Assembly (NCBI RefSeq): GCF_004366075.1
Contig: NZ_SODU01000005.1
Coordinates: 496,001 to 560,000, forward strand
DNA: 64,000 nucleotides
Reading direction: 5' to 3'
From: Kribbella pratensis
Lineage (GTDB): Bacteria; Actinomycetota; Actinomycetes; Propionibacteriales; Kribbellaceae
Of the stretch, positions 61,801 through 64,000 are shown one piece after another. A program made the translations under genes and the position numbers. The stretch's first letter is position 1, and each line of letters begins with the position of its first letter. Below the pieces are notes generated by a model. The model searched no databases, was not told where the DNA came from, and was given only the letters and a program-made list of their open reading frames with translations.

Positions 61801-62796
61801 CGGACCGCTCCGATCCAGTTCGACGGCGGCAGTCTGCTGGACGTCATGGCCGGGGCCCGGATCGGCGCGCCGTTCGTGGTCGTCGCGGGGATCGGGAACC
61901 ACCTGCATTGGTTCACCGAACGGCACGCGCACGTCGAGGAGTCGCCGTACGACGAGCGTGCTCGGGCCATCGCGATCGGCGTGGTCGGCGGACATCCGAT
62001 CGTCGCTGCGGCGCCCGACTACGACGACACTGCCCTGGTGCAGTTGCAGCAATTCAGGTTCAGCACGGGCCGCACCAGTGCGAACCTCTCGCGGCTCCGC
62101 AACGACACCGCCGAGCAGTGGCGCTACGACCGGTTCGTGCCGACAGCTGTCCCCGAGGAACTCGGCAAACAGCCGCGGCGACACGAGTCCCGCGGTCGGC
62201 CGCTGGACCTGGATCGGCCGGAGGGCTGGCCGCAGTCGGTCGCGGCGACCGGTGAGGTGGACGGCGTGCCGGTGATCGCGACGGGATCGGTCGAGGGCGC
62301 CGTCTGGGTCTGGGACCGGCGGACCCTGTCTCCCGACCATCGGGAAGGCGAGCGTCCGCGCGCGATCGCGGGGCCGTTCGTCGAGCTGCCGTCGTACGTT
62401 CTCGAGCAGGGCTGGAACCTGCTGTACGCCAAGCCGAACCTGGAGCAGGCCACCTCTGTGGCCTTGGGCAACCTTCCCGGGTACGGCGGGGTCGTCGCCG
62501 TGGCCTGCGGCGGGCGGGCTCGGGTGTACACGATCACGGACGGGAAGCGGATCGAGAGTCCGGCGGACCGCGCGTCAGCGGTCCAGTGTGTGGCAGTCGG
62601 ATCGCTCAACACGCGGACCGTGCTGGTCACCGGGTCGACCGGCGGCAACGTCGCGGTCTGGGATCCGGCAGCGGGCACCCGGGTCGCCGGGCTGTACGTC
62701 GACGACCCGATCACGCAGCTGGCCGTCGATTCCGGCCGGATCCTGCTCCGGACCGCCACCCACGGCGACTACGCCCTCGAACTCAAGGAGCCGTGA
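58888..62796 (+). CDS. caspase-like protease / STAND (NACHT-type) NTPase / WD40-like propeller protein
   Basis: This 1302-residue protein starts at ATG 58888 inside the lipase stop. Domain order: (1) a caspase-fold domain, about 1-220, with His 83 in LLWVGHGES and Cys 138 in VVIEACGAE forming the protease dyad; (2) a linker; (3) a STAND NTPase, about 285-560, with Walker A GPAGSGKS (302-309) and Walker B VMVDALDEAQD (393-401); (4) a winged-helix/helical region with YRLAHQTFVEHFH near 610-620; (5) a WD40-like propeller from about 797 to the end. Its blades repeat V-D-G-R-P-V-V and end in (V/L)WD, for example IELWD, LEVWD, VWVWD and VAVWD. There is no membrane segment or signal peptide. Such architecture senses an invader or stress through the propeller and activates the protease on ATP-driven oligomerisation. 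It is comparable to inflammasome/apoptosome logic. Confidence 0.88.
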   Translation: MSEPAFAIYPIPIAAYSTEVRRPFASIPAEDDAKAIADLLTPYGGVVHHWTDSQPNAEWVKQELGAWAGRDGPRSSVLLWVGHGESDTEDAWLASYNSTQHMKGSGHHAEELATHLADEWAGRSDDPGAWALVVIEACGAERFVQLLAAKILSTTNPAKRFALLGGGGTGSGFLKAVPKALELALKSFTANDEVIRVADLVGRTEGFLAFGFAIPIGLGPARPLVPPPRPLLAGVTATQDVYLELEAFLAGLPTDQRKFFVPKAQGAELGEPTWYFEGRGREQRQISEWLRTTGSGLLAVTGPAGSGKSAVLGNLVVHSNPSLRELLIRASQVKQLAAPEQPPDDVFDATVLLTGLTTTEMVNRLNADLRGEQDASTTLDGLLTAVEGRTVMVDALDEAQDPLAAAAVLRQLSEVPGCRIVVGTRRSTSEGPDLLEPVDTNLLDHLQPAGTVTVDLDADAVTRYVEHRLNSLPIDTGTAAAAARSVGAHKRHFLHARLAVHEILARPELLTAEARPELADLLAQDHRGLFATAVERLTVADRSFRPLLEALAHARGRGLPRADGIWATAAGAFTPSPPGEADLDNLLVAAAPYVMLDGEHGQSTYRLAHQTFVEHFHAQPSYAAGHRRIARALAGRQRSATDGWADANFYPVRYLAEHLVVDADRIAPASEAVVDLVTDAGWLTRAVGLLGVDQTDAVITAAKAVIEQNASRDDATVTRFQTVDVMERALRRSRTALTRDPTQLAGQLHARLKEFPGPSMTGLGDAVGRLATVPWLRMVEGSLDWRADLESTYSTTGKVRGLGFGHVDDRPVVAIAVDTRIELWDPRTGVPDVMSMIALEHRATAVAMSVIDGRPVVVTSAGYDRILEVWDARTKERIAAADVGLGHAIGVGRVDGRLVIAGVDIDRTPRMVDAVTLQPFDVPPALEALDVRGFGIEDDGALVLLAVQDEPVPDRAHRILLINPADSREVWRTAPIQFDGGSLLDVMAGARIGAPFVVVAGIGNHLHWFTERHAHVEESPYDERARAIAIGVVGGHPIVAAAPDYDDTALVQLQQFRFSTGRTSANLSRLRNDTAEQWRYDRFVPTAVPEELGKQPRRHESRGRPLDLDRPEGWPQSVAATGEVDGVPVIATGSVEGAVWVWDRRTLSPDHREGERPRAIAGPFVELPSYVLEQGWNLLYAKPNLEQATSVALGNLPGYGGVVAVACGGRARVYTITDGKRIESPADRASAVQCVAVGSLNTRTVLVTGSTGGNVAVWDPAAGTRVAGLYVDDPITQLAVDSGRILLRTATHGDYALELKEP

Positions 62797-63166
62797 CCAT
62801 CCAGAGGTGTCCGTCGGGGTCGGTGAACGTGGTCATGTAGGCCCACAGCCTCTGAGCCGGTGCCGTCACCTGTACCGCCCCGGCCGCGACGGCCTTGGCA
62901 GCCGCTGCGTCGACAGCCTCTTGACTATCGACCTCCATGGTGAGGACGCACTCGCTCTGGCCATAGGGCGCGGCCGGCTGATCACCCAGTACCCAGCCGA
63001 AGCCTTCGGTCGGGATCAGCATCATCCTGACGTCGTCGGCCAGCTGGAACTGCAGCGGTTCGGGGATGCCGTCCTCGTCCGGTTCTCCGACCGGTGTCAG
63101 GCCCAGCGCCTCCTGGTAGAAGGCGTACGAGCGCGGCCGGTCCTCGATCGGGAGGCAGATGATCAT
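62783..63166 (-). CDS. VOC (glyoxalase/bleomycin-resistance fold) protein
   Basis: This 127-residue protein has the betaalphabetabetabeta repeats of VOC proteins (MIICLPIEDRPRSYAFYQEALGL, FTDPDGHLWMV). It may bind a metal or small ligand. Its stop overlaps the 3' end of the caspase-STAND gene by 14 bp tail to tail, and its start overlaps the upstream gene as ATGA, so it forms a two-gene unit. Function unknown. Confidence 0.88.
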   Translation of the reverse strand: MIICLPIEDRPRSYAFYQEALGLTPVGEPDEDGIPEPLQFQLADDVRMMLIPTEGFGWVLGDQPAAPYGQSECVLTMEVDSQEAVDAAAAKAVAAGAVQVTAPAQRLWAYMTTFTDPDGHLWMVTAP

Positions 63167-63792
63167 CGGGTCACTCCAGTGGTGAAGCGGTCGGCGTCGC
63201 GACCGGAGAGGTGGTTGGGTGGGAGGCTACGGCCGCTGAGGACCAGCAGCAGGTCCTGTGCCGTGCCGGCGAGCGGAACGCCGGCGCCGTAGGTCCAGTT
63301 GAGGTCGGTGGCCTGCAGTTGGACATCGGTCAGGTCGACACCGAAGTACTTGATCTGGCGTGGTTTCATCGCGTCGAAGATGATGCGCAGCCGCTCGGAC
63401 GGCACCTGACGATCGATGCCCAGTGCAACGGTCACGTCGAGACCGTGCACCACGTCGTGCGACAACGCACCCGCATAGCCGCCACCAGGCGGTTTCCACG
63501 GGTGGTTGATGTTCTGGCGCAGACACTCGACCAGCTGCGCCGGCGTCAGGTCCGCCGCATCCTGCCGGGCCTGCCGGTCGGCGTACCGGTTGAAGTTGCC
63601 GCCGGACCGGACCATCCCGGCCAGGAACCGCGGCATCGAGATCCGGTACGGCATGGTGATGTGCGCGACCAACTCGCGCACCCGCCAGCCGGCACACAGC
63701 GTCGGCTCGTCCCAGGCTTCTGGTTGCAGCCCGGCCAGCACCCCCGCCAGCTCGGACCGCTCGTGCGCTACAGCACTCCTGATATCCGTCAT
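63163..63792 (-). CDS. mycothiol-dependent maleylpyruvate isomerase-fold (DinB-like) protein
   Basis: This 209-residue four-helix protein has the metal-binding His 44 (VAHITMP), His 112 and His 116 (SHDVVHGLDV) of the MDMPI_N/DinB superfamily. Members act as mycothiol-dependent isomerases or S-transferases. It is coupled to the VOC gene by an ATGA overlap, suggesting a joint detoxification role. Confidence 0.88.
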   Translation of the reverse strand: MTDIRSAVAHERSELAGVLAGLQPEAWDEPTLCAGWRVRELVAHITMPYRISMPRFLAGMVRSGGNFNRYADRQARQDAADLTPAQLVECLRQNINHPWKPPGGGYAGALSHDVVHGLDVTVALGIDRQVPSERLRIIFDAMKPRQIKYFGVDLTDVQLQATDLNWTYGAGVPLAGTAQDLLLVLSGRSLPPNHLSGRDADRFTTGVTR

Positions 63793-63868
63793 ACCCCACC
63801 GACGAACGACTCAGGCGCGCACAGACACCTCCGCACAATCAAACGCTGATCACGAGCGTTGCGAGTGC

Positions 63869-64000
63869 TCAGGGCGACGTGGAGTTGTTGATATCGCCTG
63901 CCGCCTGCTGGACCGAAGCACCCTCGCCCGCGACCACAGTCTGAATCACGTGTGGTGCAGTCGGCCGTGGGTCCGACGGCGGTGTCCGGGCCTCGGCCTT
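63869..64000 (-). CDS. C-terminus of an unidentified protein cut by the right edge
   Basis: A minus-strand frame is open from base 64000 to a TGA at 63869-63871, giving 43 residues. The tail is Pro/Thr-rich and then reads VIQTVVAGEGASVQQAAGDIN. The codon bias looks coding. The Gly-Asp-Ile tail resembles ends of some effector-associated actinobacterial proteins, but this is weak. The opposite strand is also open in places, so the call is tentative. Confidence 0.4.
   Translation of the reverse strand, partial: KAEARTPPSDPRPTAPHVIQTVVAGEGASVQQAAGDINNSTSP

Noticed and set aside
1..64000. CRISPR arrays, rRNA genes, prophage or plasmid origin
   Set aside because: No regularly spaced direct repeats, ribosomal RNA sequence, phage structural genes or replication initiator genes were seen. 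The tandem repeats in Sua5 and Rho are coding.

Overview
The window is a GC-rich actinobacterial chromosome segment with many GTG starts, four-base start/stop overlaps, at least two apparent leaderless promoters, Tat-exported lipoproteins, a mycothiol-type maleylpyruvate isomerase fold and the tRNA-Arg/argS/lysA/hom/thrC/thrB/rho/rpmE/prfA/prmC/sua5/wecA/atp gene order. It most resembles Propionibacteriales such as Kribbella or Nocardioides. The genus is an inference, not a proof.

Left part (1-19.5 kb): a plant-polysaccharide utilisation locus. A long minus-strand operon runs from a Tat-exported pectate lyase (start 12583) through a lipoprotein solute-binding protein, two Opp/Dpp-type permeases, two ATPases, an orphan family-1 sugar-binding protein, a BNR-repeat sialidase-like hydrolase and a DUF5060/DUF4038 glycosidase cut by the left edge. 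Divergently, a plus-strand pair encodes a GH127 beta-L-arabinofuranosidase and a GH2 beta-galactosidase. The 228-bp divergent region holds two identical LacI-type operators 32 bp apart. The secreted enzymes would cut pectic polymer, the ABC system would import oligomers, and GH127, GH2 and the other cytosolic hydrolases would finish them. A secreted DUF6351 esterase-like protein faces the cluster.

Middle left (19.6-24 kb): an RNA methyltransferase of the THUMP/UPF0020 type, a 163-bp MITE with 20-bp terminal repeats and TA duplications, a secreted esterase, and an SDR with an MmyB-type regulator.

Housekeeping block (24-52 kb, minus strand): DUF2550, the complete F1Fo ATP synthase operon (atpI-Z-B-E-F-H-A-G-D-C), wecA-like, sua5, prmC, prfA, rpmE, rho, thrB, thrC, hom, lysA and argS. 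The block is split between sua5 and prmC by a plus-strand cassette of about 5.7 kb (adenosine deaminase, SARP/NB-ARC/TPR regulator, lipoprotein, EEP phosphoesterase). Sua5 carries a seven-copy acidic octapeptide tail and Rho a long Asn/Arg/Asp-rich tract.

Right part (52-64 kb): a lipoprotein, a PspC protein, tRNA-Arg(CCG), an AraC regulator divergent from an aldo/keto reductase, a winged-helix regulator divergent from a Tat-exported serine beta-lactamase-like hydrolase, and then the most interesting locus. Here a PGAP1/LCAT-like lipase is translationally coupled to a 1302-residue protein with a caspase-like protease domain, a STAND/NACHT-type NTPase and a WD40-like propeller. All visible catalytic residues are intact. 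This looks like a two-gene conflict or immune module with lipase as effector. A VOC protein and a DinB/MDMPI-fold protein follow, and the C-terminus of another gene runs off the right edge.
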